64,000 nt of DNA from Brachypterus glaber (GCA_958510825.1 OY294047.1:5022001-5086000); one strand, 5' to 3'. Shown: positions 33,030-44,667, counted from the first letter of the stretch. A program made the numbers and translations. Notes: generated by a model not told the origin, from the sequence alone.

Positions 33030-33331
33030 CTAACAGTTATCTACTAATTGCTGAAATAAAGTCTTCGAAAAATGTTTACTCTTAATAACATTGACTTGTT
33101 GACATATGAGTGTTTTAAGATCCTTTTGCTCGAGCCTTGGCTCATGATTATGTTCATAAATTAAATTTATGGTATTTCCACTTGAGTAAAGAACTGATGT
33201 GCATCTGTTTCTCCAATTTACACATCGCCACTTTGATCTATTTACTTCTCTGGAAACTAGATTAAATTCGCATCCTTCCAATATTATTTTTGGATGTTTT
33301 CTACCTTTTTTTATGTAAATTACGCTTGAAC
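33030..33331 (-). CDS. FLYWCH terminal exon 8 (mod(mdg4)-like)
   Basis: The acceptor TATAATTTTAG ends at 33332 and GT completes a phase-1 codon, then SSVIYIKKGRKHPKIILEGC. Ligands: SKWRC, a Cys in RNRCTSVLY, and YEHNHEP. The tail CQQVNVIKSKHFSKTLFQQL goes on to VDNC-stop. It is nearly the same protein as exon 10 in the finger but has a longer tail. The substitutions lie mostly in the tail and on the finger surface, leaving the ligands unchanged. Confidence 0.92.
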
Positions 33332-33344
33332 CTAAAATTATATA

Positions 33345-33885
33345 GAGTAAGTTCCAAAAGTCATCTTAAAATATTTCCCCTCTTCAAATTTGAAAAACCT
33401 AAATAAAACAAATTAAACTATCTTTTGGCATATATTTGGGCGCATAAAGGGGATTTTTTAAACGGAAAGGACGTCGTGTTATACATCGTTTAAAAAAAAT
33501 GAAATTCTCTATTTGACATATTTTTTACTTTTTAAAACTTTAAAGTGTTGACTTTTCATTTTTTTTTAATTTGATTTTTATTTATGTCATTTAAAATCAG
33601 TTTTAAGTATAATTTACGTTTTTTTTTTCATGAAATTTGTAATTTACCAAAATATTTTTAAGGTTTTTAAAGAAATTTTGACGAAAGGTTTCAATTTTAA
33701 CCCCATTTAAAAACACAAAAAAAAATAAAAATTGAGAGAGAATTTTATGAGATCTAAAATGATGTATCACACGACCCGAAATTGTTTAATTTGTCTTCTT
33801 TACTTGTTCCAAATTTGTAGTCGATGTCTCCACTCATTCAAAAGTTAAGAAGCGGTGCGACTTTTGGACTGCTCTGTATAAGTAA
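33345..33885. mobile_element. Inverted-repeat element of the TCCAAAAGTCA family
   Basis: It starts GTTCCAAAAGTCATCTT and ends GGTGCGACTTTTGGACTGCT. Internal stretches (AACTATCTTTTGGCATATAT, GATGTATCACACGACC) match the better-preserved copy at 54206-54900. Confidence 0.6.
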
Positions 33886-34523
33886 GTCAGTCAGGACGAT
33901 AAATTTTAAATAGTTCAAAGTTTTTATTATTTATTTTACAAATATATATCTTTTATAAAATCTTATAATATGTCCTTAAATACTACCTATTTAGTTACAA
34001 CTTTAACTTAAAGCCTGCATAAGAGCATTCTTATGTACTATGTTGTTATGCGAGCCTGTGGATATGCCCTTAAGCATAGTCCAGAGGCTCGCATAAATAG
34101 CCATAATACAAAACATACGATGACGTGAGTGGCTTGATGTGCCGGCACGTGTCTTGTGCGCAGGCTTATAACGTTTTGTTTATGGTTATGCGAGCCTGTG
34201 CGAGCGCCTTAATATCCACAACATTTCTAAAATTTCGTAATAAAGCCTTTTGGACATATGTAATATGCACCCGTTATGGAAGAAGGTCATAACAAAAAAA
34301 ATTTGAAAAAGGTGTTTAGTGTATTATTACTGCTCTTATTATCTTATTATACTAAACACCTTTTTCAAAATTTTATGTTATGATAGTGTTCCATAACGGG
34401 TGCGATATATACAGGGTTATTCTTTTAAATAGTACAGTTCCTCTTACTTTTGAATCGCATAAGATATCGATTTGAAATTTAAAACAGACATACAACTTAA
34501 AATATAGAATCTTTGGCCTTTAG

Positions 34524-34759
34524 GAAACGCTTAAGTATTACGTAACGCAAATTGTACCAAAGTTCATACACTTCATACCCCGTTTCTCGTTTTATTAAAG
34601 GCTGTAGAGATTTTATATTTTGGCTACCCCCCCAAATAGGGGTGTGTTAGGGGGGTAGCCAAAATATAAAATCTCTACACTCTTTAATAACCCAGAAAAC
34701 GGGGTATGAAGTTTATGAATTTTGGTACAACTTGTGTTACGTAATACTTAAAAGTTCCC
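34524..34759. mobile_element. PIF/Harbinger-type MITE, subfamily B
   Basis: TTA flanks (34521-34523 and 34760-34762), ends related to AACGTTCAAGTATTACGTAACG, and the inner GGCTACCCCCC / GGGGGGTAGCC palindrome mark this copy, which is slightly eroded at both ends. Confidence 0.8.
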
Positions 34760-35759
34760 TTAAAATTTAAATAACACTAGGAGCGCTGGGGGCCAAATCT
34801 CAAATGGAAAGGGCGGTCATGTGATACATAATTCAAATTGTATATTCAAATGTATGTTTATTTTTCTATTTCCGATTAAATTGGATTATTATATTTCCCT
34901 TATAAATTTTGAAAAGCCATCAATATAGAATGTGATCCTCCTCCCTTAATATCTCCGAAACCAAGCAAATTTTTTAAATTAAAGAGGTCAATTTAATTAG
35001 AGATCAGAAAAACTTAAATCTGCACATTTGTACATTATAAATGTTACCCCTATATTAAAGCATTGCAAAAAAAAACACTTTTTTTAATTTTTCATGTGCA
35101 CCCCCCCCCCCTATATTGTTTCAATTGAAAAACTACGCTTGCATACCAAATTTCAGATTACTAGAACATTTTTTGACCCCCGTCCAACTCGGTTTAATGA
35201 TTCAACAAAAACACAGGCACACGAAAAAAAAAGCTCTTGTCCACCATAGGTAAAAAAACATTTCTATACGTTTTTGGGGTCGCTGAATCCGAATCTGGGG
35301 TTGGTTTGGCTCGGTCAGATGGAATTTCGATCCTAACCTTAAAAAAGTGATAAAATGTACCACTTTCATCACTTTTTTTTAAGTTATTAATAAAATGCGA
35401 TCCGAGTTAAACCAACTCCGGATATGGATTCAGCGACCCAAAAACGTATAGAAATGTTTGTTTCGTCTGGTGGACAAGACCTTTCGCTCCTAAACTCAAA
35501 AAGTGATGAAAAGTGTTTCGAGTTTCATTCCTTTTTTGAGGTAAGGAACGAAATGCGATCTGACCGAGCCAATCCAACTTTAGATTTGGATTCAACGACC
35601 CCAAAAAAATATATAAATGTTTGTATCGTCTGGTGAACAAGACCTTTTTTTTTTCGTGTTTAAACACCGTGCACAAGACCACGAAAAAAAAGTTATGTCC
35701 ATTTTCATGGTGGGGTAGTACCCCTTATGGGGGTAAAATTTATAAACCTAAATTATGCG

Positions 35760-36008
35760 GATTTAGGTTGCCCTAGAGACGAGTGTGTCAGATACGATAG
35801 GATCAGGTTGCAAGTCTTTGAAACTCAAAGACTCAACCAAGAGGAACTAAGAGATCTCCCCTGGGCCAATATCCTGACCTTTATTGAAAGGACGGGCAGG
35901 TTCAAGGAGGACTCAAATTAGTAAATGGCTGGGATTGCCTGGGGTGACAAAAGTGGCCTAGTTGTCCGGCTTTGGCCAGCCCAAAAAAGTTTACTACTAC
36001 TACTACTA
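35760..36008 (+). pseudogene. LINE 3' end with (TAC)n tail
   Basis: It encodes the C-terminal end of a LINE polymerase, RIRLQVFETQRLNQEELRDL ... ILTFIERTGRF, parallel to the better copy at 51973-52185, and is followed by GTGGCCTAGTTGTCCGGCTT and (TAC)n. It is 5' truncated with no RT domain. Confidence 0.75.
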
Positions 36009-36847
36009 GGTTTCCCTAATAATAAGTTTAATTGACTTATTTTTTAGAAATTTGATATTGGGCTTCATTTAAGAGTTATTAAGGGAGGATTTTCACATTC
36101 TATTAATGATTTATTAAAAATTTAAAGCTAAATATAACAATTCAATATAAGGTAAAATTGATAAATATACACCTTTGGATAGACAATTTAAATAATATCA
36201 TATTATTAATATGCCACACGACCCATCCTTCTATTTAAAATTTTGCCCCCCACTGCTCGCCTGCTTATTTTAAAATATTAAAATGTGTAATTTAGGTAAA
36301 AACATAACTTATATTATGCAATATATCTGTTCCAACTTTTAATTTGATATCTTATGTCGTTTAAAAGTTAGAGGCACTGCATCATTTAAAGGAATAACCC
36401 TGTATATTTGTTTAACATAAATATTACAAAATTGTAAATAATTAAAATACTAAAAAATTAAATAAATATCTGGAGGTAGATTAAAAGTAGTGAACATACA
36501 TAATATTATATAGGTAATACGGGGTGTCCCAGCTAAAAGAATCGGTTTTTAGCTTTGTTATTAAATCTATCGAAATAAAATATGTAATTTATACACACAA
36601 AACTATAGGTGTGCCGAAACAAAAGTTTTCTACTAGCTTATTATTTTAAAGATATATTTTTTTAAAGGTAGCGGCTAGTTTCGATTGGGCGACACGCAGT
36701 TTGTACACAGTGTCATTTTAAGGTTTTTAAGGATAAAAATGTATTCTCGCTCCCAAAATTGGCAGCAAAAATACCAAACATGCGAAAAAACCAAAGTAAA
36801 CCAACGATTAAAAAAATAGGTTATGTTTACTTACATACATATGTATA

Positions 36848-37661
36848 TACCGGGTGTTTCAGGAAGGTGGTTCACTCCCCTTAACTTTTTTACATTTTTA
36901 TGTAGAGTCGTGAAATTTGCAGGAGCTATATTATGTATAATTTAGGATTTTTTGACATGGTTAGACATTTTTTGGCACTTCCGGTTTCACCGGATATGAA
37001 TCTAACTTTAGATTTTTATATAGAATACACTATATATTTTTACATATTTTGATTTATAAATCAATTTTGAGAACAAGAATGTGCCACTTGTCAATTTTTG
37101 ACAGGTTATGTCATTTTTTATTTGTTTTTATTTTAAATCTAGAGTGCCTTAAATTACCTTATCTGTTGGTCTTCAGAAAAATACTATTACGATTTTTTTC
37201 CCAAATTTGGTGGGCTCCTAAAGGTTCGAAAATCATACTTTATTCCATAAGTCATTTTTTTCAAATGGAAAGAGGGTGGCTCCTTAGGTTAAAATAAAAG
37301 AGAATTTTTTTGCAAAAATTTTGATACCACACATGAATAGTTTATTTGGAAGAACTTGGCATTAAAACACAAAAGATTTAAAATGAAGATTTAAACTAAA
37401 AAATGACATAACCTGTCAAAATTTGGCAAGTAACGCATGCTTGTCCTCAGAATTGATTTCTGATTTAAAATATGTAAAAATATACAGGGTATTCTATTTA
37501 AAAATAAAAAGTTCGATTCATTTTCGGCAAAAACGAAAAAATGTCTAAATTTGTCAAAAAATCTTAAATTTTACATAATATAGCTTGTGAAAATTTCAAG
37601 ATCCTACCTAAAAAAGTAAAAAAGTTAGCGAGGTGAACCACTTTCCTGAAACACCCGGTAT
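36848..37661. mobile_element. Nested element with ACCGGGTGTTTCAGGAA ends and long arms
   Basis: The inverted ends extend for well over 100 bp: ACCGGGTGTTTCAGGAAGGT, TTTGCAGGAGCTATATTATG and TGTCAATTTTTGACAGG have inverted counterparts before 37661. It contains an unrecognised 82-codon frame from 37049. Confidence 0.7.
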
Positions 37662-37686
37662 ATACAACAATGCTTAACTGTGTGTA

Positions 37687-37948
37687 CACTGATAAAACAG
37701 TTTATTTGTCTCAACTAAATATTTGGTTGGATATGGCCAATTAAATTATTTGGTTGTGACAAATAAATTTTATTTGTGACAAATAAATTTTATTTCTGTC
37801 AAATAAACTATTTTGTTCCCATTAATAAATCATTTTGAAACTAAAATATTTGTTTACATGAACTAAATATTTATTTGACTCAAATAAAATTTGTTTCTCA
37901 CAAATAATTTAATTGGCCATATCCAAATAAATCCTTTTTATCAGTGTA
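37687..37948. mobile_element. Foldback MITE with TACACTGATAAAA ends
   Basis: The left TACACTGATAAAACAG and right TTTTTATCAGTGTA ends are inverted. The interior is built of AAATAAATTTTATTTGTGAC units. Similar ends bracket 39303-39735. Confidence 0.75.
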
Positions 37949-37994
37949 CGATTAGTCAAAAAACGATTGCTCTGTATTAGCTGGGACACCCGGT

Positions 37995-39300
37995 TTATAT
38001 TAAATAATAATAATATAATTATGAATAATATACTATAACCTCCGCAATGGATAGTATAGTGTTGTTAGTGGATCGCCACAAAAAAAAGGTCCAAACCAAT
38101 TCCAAAAATTAAATATCCTATGATCATAATTGTAATTATTACCATTTAAGCTTTAAAATTAGCTTTTTTAGATGACTAGCAACTTTTCAAATCGAATTTT
38201 GTTCAAAAAATAATTTTTTCTTCAAGCGTACTAAAATGTTAATATTTTATAACTGAACACACTAGTTAGAAGTGATCTATTTTTTTACAGTAAAAAAATA
38301 AGAGTTCATTGTTGTACGCCGTAAAAAAAATGTTAGTTAGCAAAACCACCACTGGCTGCAGCACTCTTTGACATTGATAACAGCCATACTTCAAACTTGT
38401 TTGTTTATTATGTGAACAGGTGTTTGACTCGAGATTCTGTGCAAAAACCTTGTGAAATTGATTAAAAATGATTGAAGAAGAATATATGGTTTAAACACCT
38501 ACAAATCTCTCCGAAATTGCAAATGCTACATTAGACAAGTTACCATGAAATCGCGAAGAGTGTACGATTTAGCCTACGAAAAAAAATTAAAATGAGCCAA
38601 GGAAGGTTTAAGTTTATTTCCAAAGGGTTTTATTGGCCTATTTTAATAAAAAAAAACATACTTTATTACTGAATAAATTAAATTCAAAAATTAATATTTA
38701 AAAAAATTACATATAGGATGCTTGAAGAAAAAATAGTATGTTTCACTCAGAGGAAAAGTGCTTTTTTTTACTCGTCTGTAGTTTCCGGACTCCGCTTCGC
38801 GACACTTTTCCTCTTAGTAAAACAATATACTATTTTGGGTATTAACGAAAAACGATTTACTCTTAAATCCTGTCATATATTTTTGGAACAGCGAGTTTTT
38901 TCGATAGAAAATAACATCTAGACGAAATAAGTTATCAAATTTTAATCAAGATTACATGCCCTTGGCATACAAATAACTATTTTACAAAAAAAAAAACTTT
39001 CCTAAGCTATTTTGGTATATTTTTTTTGTCTTAAATGGAAATTTACAATTATGTATGCGAAGAGTATAAGAATTCATACACAGCGGGTGTAAATTTTACA
39101 CTCTGAATAGTAAATGTTACACTGAAACTAGTTAAAAAGTTTACCACTTTTTTAATCACATGTGAGTGTGATAAATATGTAACAGTTTGAGTGTAAAGCG
39201 AGTGTTAAACTTTACATTAACTTTTTAGTGTGTATTATAAATAAAACCTAGAAGAATAAATTTAATTTAACCACCACCTTACAATTTCAAATAATTTTTA
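37995..39300. other. No supported gene
   Basis: AT-rich sequence. A short inverted motif, TTTCACTCAGAGGAAAAGTG / CACTTTTCCTCTTAGT, lies near 38741-38817. Nothing with domain or splice support. Confidence 0.4.
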
Positions 39301-39302
39301 AT

Positions 39303-39735
39303 CTACACTGATAAAAAAGTTCTTGTAATATAGGCACCAACCATATTTTTTAACATGTTATAACATAAATATGTTATACGAGACAACAACCAGTTGTAGA
39401 GTTAAGAGGTAAACAACATAAAATTGTAATAACAACAAACATTATTAGAAATAGATGGCGCACAAGTCTACATCACTCTAATGGCTATATTACTTTTGCG
39501 AGTAAAGTCTAAAAACGTTTTCTTAATCAGCGTGCAGAGTTGACTCTTGGTACTGAAGAGGGCCAGCAGCCCGAAACTGTCAGTCTACCAATATCACTCT
39601 GTACGATGATTAGAAAATAGATTGATGGAATAATAAACAAACATTATGTCATAGTTAGTACTATACTAAAGTACAATTTGTGGTTGGCGCATATATCACA
39701 CTATGTTGTTGTATTAATAACGCTATAATTGTATC
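39303..39735. mobile_element. Element with TACACTGATA ends carrying a hammerhead motif
   Basis: TACACTGATAAAAAAG on the left and TATCAGTGTA on the right are inverted ends. The hammerhead at 39519-39610 lies inside and may belong to a different, nested element. Confidence 0.5.
39519..39610 (+). ncRNA. Type I hammerhead ribozyme
   Basis: All conserved parts are present in order. Stem I is TTGGTA (39547-39552) paired with TACCAA (39586-39591). The core CTGAAGA (39553-39559) fits CUGANGA. Stem II is GGGC/GCCC (39560-39563 with 39569-39572) with a CAGCA loop. GAAA (39573-39576) follows. Stem III is ACT/AGT (39576-39578 with 39582-39584) with a GTC triloop. The cleavage site is C39585 within GTC. 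Outside an internal loop (TGACTC/TATC), stem I continues with GTGCAGAGT paired to ACTCTGTAC. This self-cleaving RNA, with a very short stem III, is the form found in Penelope-like retroelements and retrozymes, which often cleave as dimers. Activity is inferred. Confidence 0.85.
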
Positions 39736-39854
39736 AGTGTAAGCCAAAATTTTCTGCCTCCTTTTAGCCAAATTTAATTGAAAATTTTAGCCTAAGAGCA
39801 GCCGTACTCTATGCAATATCTGAGGCATTTTTCTGCCGGCGATAAGTATATCTT

Positions 39855-40290
39855 TATAGTTCAGGGATATGAGCGAAAAATACCCTATTGGGGACACTGG
39901 CTCATCCAGAGGTCTGTCAATTTTTTCAGGTATTACAGGTGTATAGAAGCAAAACCTATGTATTTTCTGCGGTGGATTTGGTGTGGTTTTTAAGATATTA
40001 ACAATCAAAGGTCAGAAAATGTCTATTTTTGCACATTTTTGCATACCAGTAAAAAAGTTGAGTTTTTTATCAACAATCAAATTTAAAAACCTTCAAAATG
40101 ACTTTTTTAAAATGTCGATAGGACCATTTGTTGCTTAGAAAACTGCAAAAAACGATCAAAATTTGCATATTAAAAATAAAATAGGTTTTGCTTCTATACA
40201 CCTGTATTACCTGAAAAACCTGAAAGACCTCTGGATGAGCCAGTGTCATGGCAAAAGTTTCATATCCCTGGACTATCAGTCTATTACGAC
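39855..40290. repeat. Foldback repeat
   Basis: CACTGGCTCATCCAGAGGTC and ACAGGTGTATAGAAGCAAAA recur inverted at about 40190-40250, and CAGGGATATGAGCG matches inverted sequence near 40260-40275. It explains the overlapping open frames on both strands here, which I do not call as genes. Confidence 0.7.
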
Positions 40291-40599
40291 TCGCGCACTC
40301 ATGCGCCTTATGGCCTTAAATGAAAAAGGTTAACTTTTTGATAGTCTGGTGTCTAGTTCGCAAAAATTTACGAAAATATTTAGCGTTTTATTTTTGTTTT
40401 TTTTTGTGCGTGTGCTGTCATTATCTTTCAATTTTAGGCTTGTTAATAGGGGCTGAAATTTTCAGACTGAGATAATAAAAATATTACTAGTTTTTCGTGT
40501 AATTGTTCTAATCACAAAGAATCTCCAAGCAACAAAAAAATTAATGTTTAAGCAAAAAAAAAAACATCTGTTAGGTAATTGGGTCGATATTTTTTACTA

Positions 40600-40810
40600 G
40601 TACCTAGACTTTTAAGTTTTAGTCAAATTTAGGTACAAATAGGACCAGATTTAGGCAATACTAGGCAATTGCCTAGAGCGGCAAATTTTAGGGGGCGGTA
40701 AATTTTTAATTGGCGACCTTTTTTTTTGTAATTAAGTAAAAATTTTCTTTTTGGGGTAAAATTTTACCTATTGCCTAGTGAGGCAAGTTCCGTGAATCCG
40801 GCCCTGTGTA
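40600..40810. mobile_element. Short MITE with ACCAGATTTAGGCAA-like ends
   Basis: GGACCAGATTTAGGCAATAC on the left is matched by TTGCCTAGTGAGGCAAG...GAATCCGGCCC on the right. It lies directly downstream of the FLYWCH exon 7 stop. Confidence 0.5.
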
Positions 40811-40857
40811 TAATTATTTTTCTTTCTACTTCTTTTAACCTTATTTTATTGCTTGGT

Positions 40858-41108
40858 TTACTCATGTATAAGTTGAACTAATTTCGGTTCCAAGATTGTC
40901 AAATCTCTGTACTTTTCTGGATTATGATTATGTGGATGACGTGATTTGACAACATTGCCGCTCGTGTAGAGTGTACAACGGCATTTGGTTTTGTTTTGGT
41001 TCATACACCGCCATCTTGTTCGATTTTGCTCTTTTATATGGAAATTAAATTCGTAGTTGTTTAGGATTAATCTAGGATGTTTTCTGCCTTGACAAATATA
41101 TATCACAC
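40858..41108 (-). CDS. FLYWCH terminal exon 7 (mod(mdg4)-like)
   Basis: The acceptor TCAATTTTAG ends at 41109 and GT completes a phase-1 codon, then VIYICQGRKHPRLILNNYEF. Ligands: TRWRC, a Cys in KTKCRCTLY, and HPHNHNP. The tail is LEPKLVQLIHE-stop, which lacks the V-x-V-I-R-type ending. An extra Cys in YIC and in KCRC is unusual for the array. It is a singleton, not obviously closest to either neighbour. Confidence 0.9.
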
Positions 41109-41199
41109 CTAAAATTGAGATTATTAGATTATTTTATTAATAATAATAGTAATAATAATTATAATAAACTTTAAAAAAAATCCAGGTTATATGTGTTTA

Positions 41200-41625
41200 T
41201 ATACATTTATTACACCGGTTTTTACATTCATTATTTATTACATGTAAATGTGATTCAAAGCAGAATTAAGTGTATTTTTTTACAGTGTAACCAAATGTTA
41301 TGTTATAACCAGTCTGGTAAAACCAGAACCATATACAGATGAAACTATTTTTTACGATGAAATTATTTAATTACGAGGCAGATTACGCATACCCCTTAAA
41401 GAGAGGGTGTCAGCTGACACTTTCAGTCTTTGCCTCAAAAGTGAAATGAAATTATCATAAAAAATAGTTCTGTAAACTGTAAAAAATTGGGGTTAAATTT
41501 ACAAAGTATCAGAAAGATTCAATTATAAAATCCATATGATTTTAATAGTGTTTTTTAATGTTTTATAGGAAATTAAACTGAATTTTTAAATTTACGATGA
41601 TGATGATATATCCTTAAATCAAGTT
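41200..41625. other. Intron, no supported feature
   Basis: There is a short inverted match between GATGAAACTATTTTTTACGA and ATCATAAAAAATAGTTCTG (about 41338-41472), possibly a small MITE. No gene. Confidence 0.4.
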
Positions 41626-41628
41626 TTA

Positions 41629-41768
41629 AACGTTAAAGTATTACGTAACGCGGGGGGGTCATTTTGGAGTGTTACTTCCATGTTAATGGTATAGGAAAAT
41701 AGCGTTACAGAGGGAGGGGGGGGGGTCCAAAGACCAAAATTTGCGTTACGTAATACTTGAACGTTCCC
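41629..41768. mobile_element. PIF/Harbinger-type MITE, subfamily A, left end eroded
   Basis: The right end CGTAATACTTGAACGTTCCC is followed by TTA. The left end is degraded but keeps GTATTACGTAACGC. The interior TAACATGG...CATGTTA resembles 5394-5540. Confidence 0.75.
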
Positions 41769-41850
41769 TTACAATATTATTTTAATCTTACATCTTCAGT
41801 TATTAGAAACATAGATGCAATCCCTTTTAAACTAAGCTTTTCCGTCTATT

Positions 41851-42508
41851 ACACCGGCACACAAAAAAAATCTTGAGTGGGGCAGACCAGACTAGTCCAT
41901 TCTTACGTGTTTTCGGTCGCTGAATCTGAATCTGACGTCATAATTTAAAAGTTAGCTTTCACTTTTTTTCTAACCTCAAAAAACATACTTTAAGGGTAAA
42001 TTTTGTGCTGTAATGAAAAAACGCGAAATTCTTACAGAGGATTCCGATGCAGAAGTTATGGCGGACCAAAAATGGGGAATTTTTTTAAATCGATCCGATT
42101 CGCTTAAAACATGGGGTTTTTGGGCTCGCTGATTACGAATCTGATGCCAGTTTTCGAAAATTCAAAATAGAGGATCCAATATGGAGGATTAGATTCTTTA
42201 AAGTTGCTCGGATTTGCTTGAAACTTGGTACTCCGGGAAAATTTAATCCACCATATTGGATCAGCTATTTTGAATTTTGGAAAACTGGTACCAGATTCGT
42301 AATCAGCGACCCCAAAAACCCCCGAGTACCAAGTTTCAAGCAAATCCGAGCTAGTTTAAAAATCTAATCTGTCATATTGAATCGGCCATTTTGAACGCTA
42401 ACTTTTAAAATTCTGACCTCGGATTCAGATTCAGCGACCCAAAATACGTAAGAATTAACTAGTCTGGTCTACCGCACTCGAGATTTTCTTTATTTTGTGT
42501 GCCGGTGT
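41851..42508. mobile_element. Inverted-repeat element with ACACCGGCACACAAAA ends
   Basis: The ends ACACCGGCACACAAAA and TTTTGTGTGCCGGTGT are inverted. The interior holds the GATCCAATATGG and GGGGTCGCTGATTACG units found at 3624-4110. Non-coding. Confidence 0.8.
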
Positions 42509-42509
42509 T

Positions 42510-43630
42510 ATTTATGTACTATGTAGGTTATAGGGCGTGGGGGTGACCCAGTTAACCAACTTGATATTATACCATATAATTGCGGATATAGGAATGCTAT
42601 GGTTAATACTAATAGTAGTATGGTATTATTTTATAAAATTAAGTATTAGACTGACTATACTAATTTTTAGACACAAAAGTACATTAATTTTTTATCTTTA
42701 GATACACTTTTCGTTATAATTGATGCACCGCTAAAATTTTGACACATTTTTAAAGTCGATATTCTCTCGAACTGCGGTTAGACCCTTTTTTATCACATCA
42801 GTCGATAAAGATTCTTATTCTGAACAATTTTTTTTCTATCGTCATTTGTTTCTCAGTTATTTAAAGTGAAAGATTGAATTTTTTTTATCCCTAATAACTA
42901 AAAATCAGTTGAAGCCAAAAAAATGCACAGTTGCTCAGAAATGGTATATTTGTTAAAAATAAATTTTTCTTACTACCAACTAGGTAAGTTGACATTACTT
43001 AATCAAAAAGCCGACACTAATGGAAAGTACTATAGCACACTTAGTGATAGATGAAATCAATACAAACAAAACGGTAACTAGACAGAAAAATCGATTTACT
43101 GCTAAAGGACACGAAGTATCCGACACTTACCTAAGGGGGACACCTAGACACAAGATTACTATTCTTAATTTTATAGAGTGATTCCATAAAAAATGATTTG
43201 TTGAATTGTCACATATATAAATATCAAAAATATTTATAATAAAATACGATTTTAACTCCTTGGTAGTGAGAAAAACGTAATGCCCTACTCGTAGGAAAGT
43301 TTTTTTTCTGTCTTCGGTCGTGTTTATAGACCTCAGCTCCGCTTCGGTCCACAAAATACGACCTCACACAGAAAAAGTCACTTATCTCTACTAGGAGCCC
43401 AAATTACTATTTAAAGATCTAAAGAGAAAACTGACTCTGAAAATAAAGTTTTAGTGGTGCATTAATTTTGACGCAAAGTGTAATTATGATAATTCTTACA
43501 CTTTAATTTAATTTATTAACTAAAGATTTAAATAACAAAAAAATGCTATTTCTTTGACTAATCTTTTCCCATTAAAGTTTTTAAAAGGAATATTCATAAA
43601 TATTTATTTAATTTTAAGGTCAAATTAAAA
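42510..43630. other. No supported gene
   Basis: AT-rich. The 75-codon minus frame at 43127-43354 has no recognised motif and no conserved acceptor. GATGCACCGCTAAAATTTTG (42722) and CAAAATTAATGCACCAC-like sequence (inverse of about 43455-43475) suggest a further inverted-repeat element. Confidence 0.4.
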
Positions 43631-43639
43631 AATAATACA

Positions 43640-44160
43640 GTGCGCGTGAAAAGTACTTTGGATGATAGTTAAGTTGAGTTCCCAAAAGGAATATTGCAGA
43701 TATATCTAAAGCAGGAGTTTTTAATTTTTTGAAGTTTGTTTTTGTTCTCCATGGTTAAAAAAGCTATACAGCGCGCGTGAAAAGTACGTAACACTTTGAA
43801 TGATAGGTAAGTTGAGTGGCCAAGAATGAACGAAGCTAAAGATTTGAAGGGGATAGGGGAATCTCAACGCCAGTGCCCCTCATTGGCCGTGTTCAAATTA
43901 AATGCGCAACGGTTTGTTTTGCAGACTGCAGACGCGACGATCACCGAAACGACTCCTACTACTGCATTGGCGTTGAGATTACCCTATCCTCTTCAAATAT
44001 TTTGCTTCGTACATTCTTGGCCACTCAACTTACCTATCATTCAAAGTGTTACGTACTTTTCACGCGCGCTGTATAGCTTTTTTAACCATGGAGAACAAAA
44101 ACAAACTTCAAAAAATTCAAAACTCCTGCTTTAGATATATCTGCAATATTCCTTTTGGAA
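43640..44160. repeat. Foldback with a GCGCGTGAAAAGTACGTAAC motif used three times
   Basis: The left arm 43680-43875 is the inverted copy of 43968-44160. The terminal-like motif CAGYGCGCGTGAAAAGTAC appears at 43640, at 43773 and inverted at 44056-44075, each next to TA. A Tc1/mariner-like MITE plus inversion of the neighbouring LINE sequence is one reading. Confidence 0.7.
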
Positions 44161-44667
44161 ATCATGTAACCCCGTCAATTAATAATCATAATGAACTAAA
44201 AATAGAGAATCGCATGAAATTTTTATTTGCACAAGGTGTCCTTAATATAGAGAAGTCAAGAACTCCCGATTATCTATATGAGTTACTTATTAAACGTTCC
44301 GATGTACATAGTATAAATATAAGAACGAATAGATATGATATTCCTAGGCATAAGACAAGTAAATTTACAGGTTGTTTTGCCTACAATGCAACTACTACCT
44401 TAAATGAGTTTTTAGATTATCTAGGCGAATCACCCTGTATATTTAAAAAAAATGTAAAACTTAATATTTTGAATATGCAAAGGAATAACTAGTTCTGTCG
44501 TTCCTAACAATAGCTATTTTTCGCAGAGTAATTTAATTTTAAATTTAATTTTAGTAATAATATTTTTGTATTCTTAAGGTGGGAGCTGAAAATCAACTTT
44601 GTTGAGCTCTTTACCAGTTGTATTTTTTTGATACAATAAATTACTTACTTACTTACTTACTTACTTT
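44078..44667 (+). pseudogene. Non-LTR retrotransposon 3' fragment (Jockey/CR1-like)
   Basis: The frame reads KLQKIQNSCFRYICNI ... HNELKIENRMKFLFAQGVL ... NIRTNRYDIPRHKTSKF, the conserved region after the reverse transcriptase domain in Jockey/CR1-type LINEs. It ends with a stop near 44492 and a TACAATAAATTAC(TTAC)n tail. The RT domain is missing, and the first codons lie in the foldback. Confidence 0.8.

Larger units (their letters stand above)
33890..36420. mobile_element. Composite repeat region with nested elements
   Basis: A foldback with ACCCGTTATGGAA / TTCCATAACGGGT ends lies at 34265-34410 (a half copy is near 47640-47705). From 34411 (ATACAGGGTTATTC) to about 36416 (GAATAACCCTGTAT) is a TIR-bounded element that holds the Harbinger MITE at 34524-34759, internal units shared with 3624 and 41851, and a LINE tail at 35760-36008. 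No host gene is supported. Confidence 0.6.
36518..37994. mobile_element. Inverted-repeat element with GGGTGTCCCAGCTAA ends
   Basis: The left CGGGGTGTCCCAGCTAA and right TTAGCTGGGACACCCGG ends are inverted. Two other elements are nested inside (36848-37661 and 37687-37948). There is no transposase frame. Confidence 0.7.

Noticed and set aside
35430..35490. Possible second hammerhead on the minus strand (GAAAC after a short hairpin)
   Set aside because: The CUGANGA element is missing and the stems do not close.
35407..35682. 91-codon minus-strand frame and its plus partner
   Set aside because: Internal repeat units of the family at 3624 and 41851; the repeated GSLNP strings come from the repeat, not from a domain.
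43826..44134. 102-codon plus-strand frame in the 43.6-44.1 kb foldback
   Set aside because: It crosses both arms of the inverted repeat and has no family motif.
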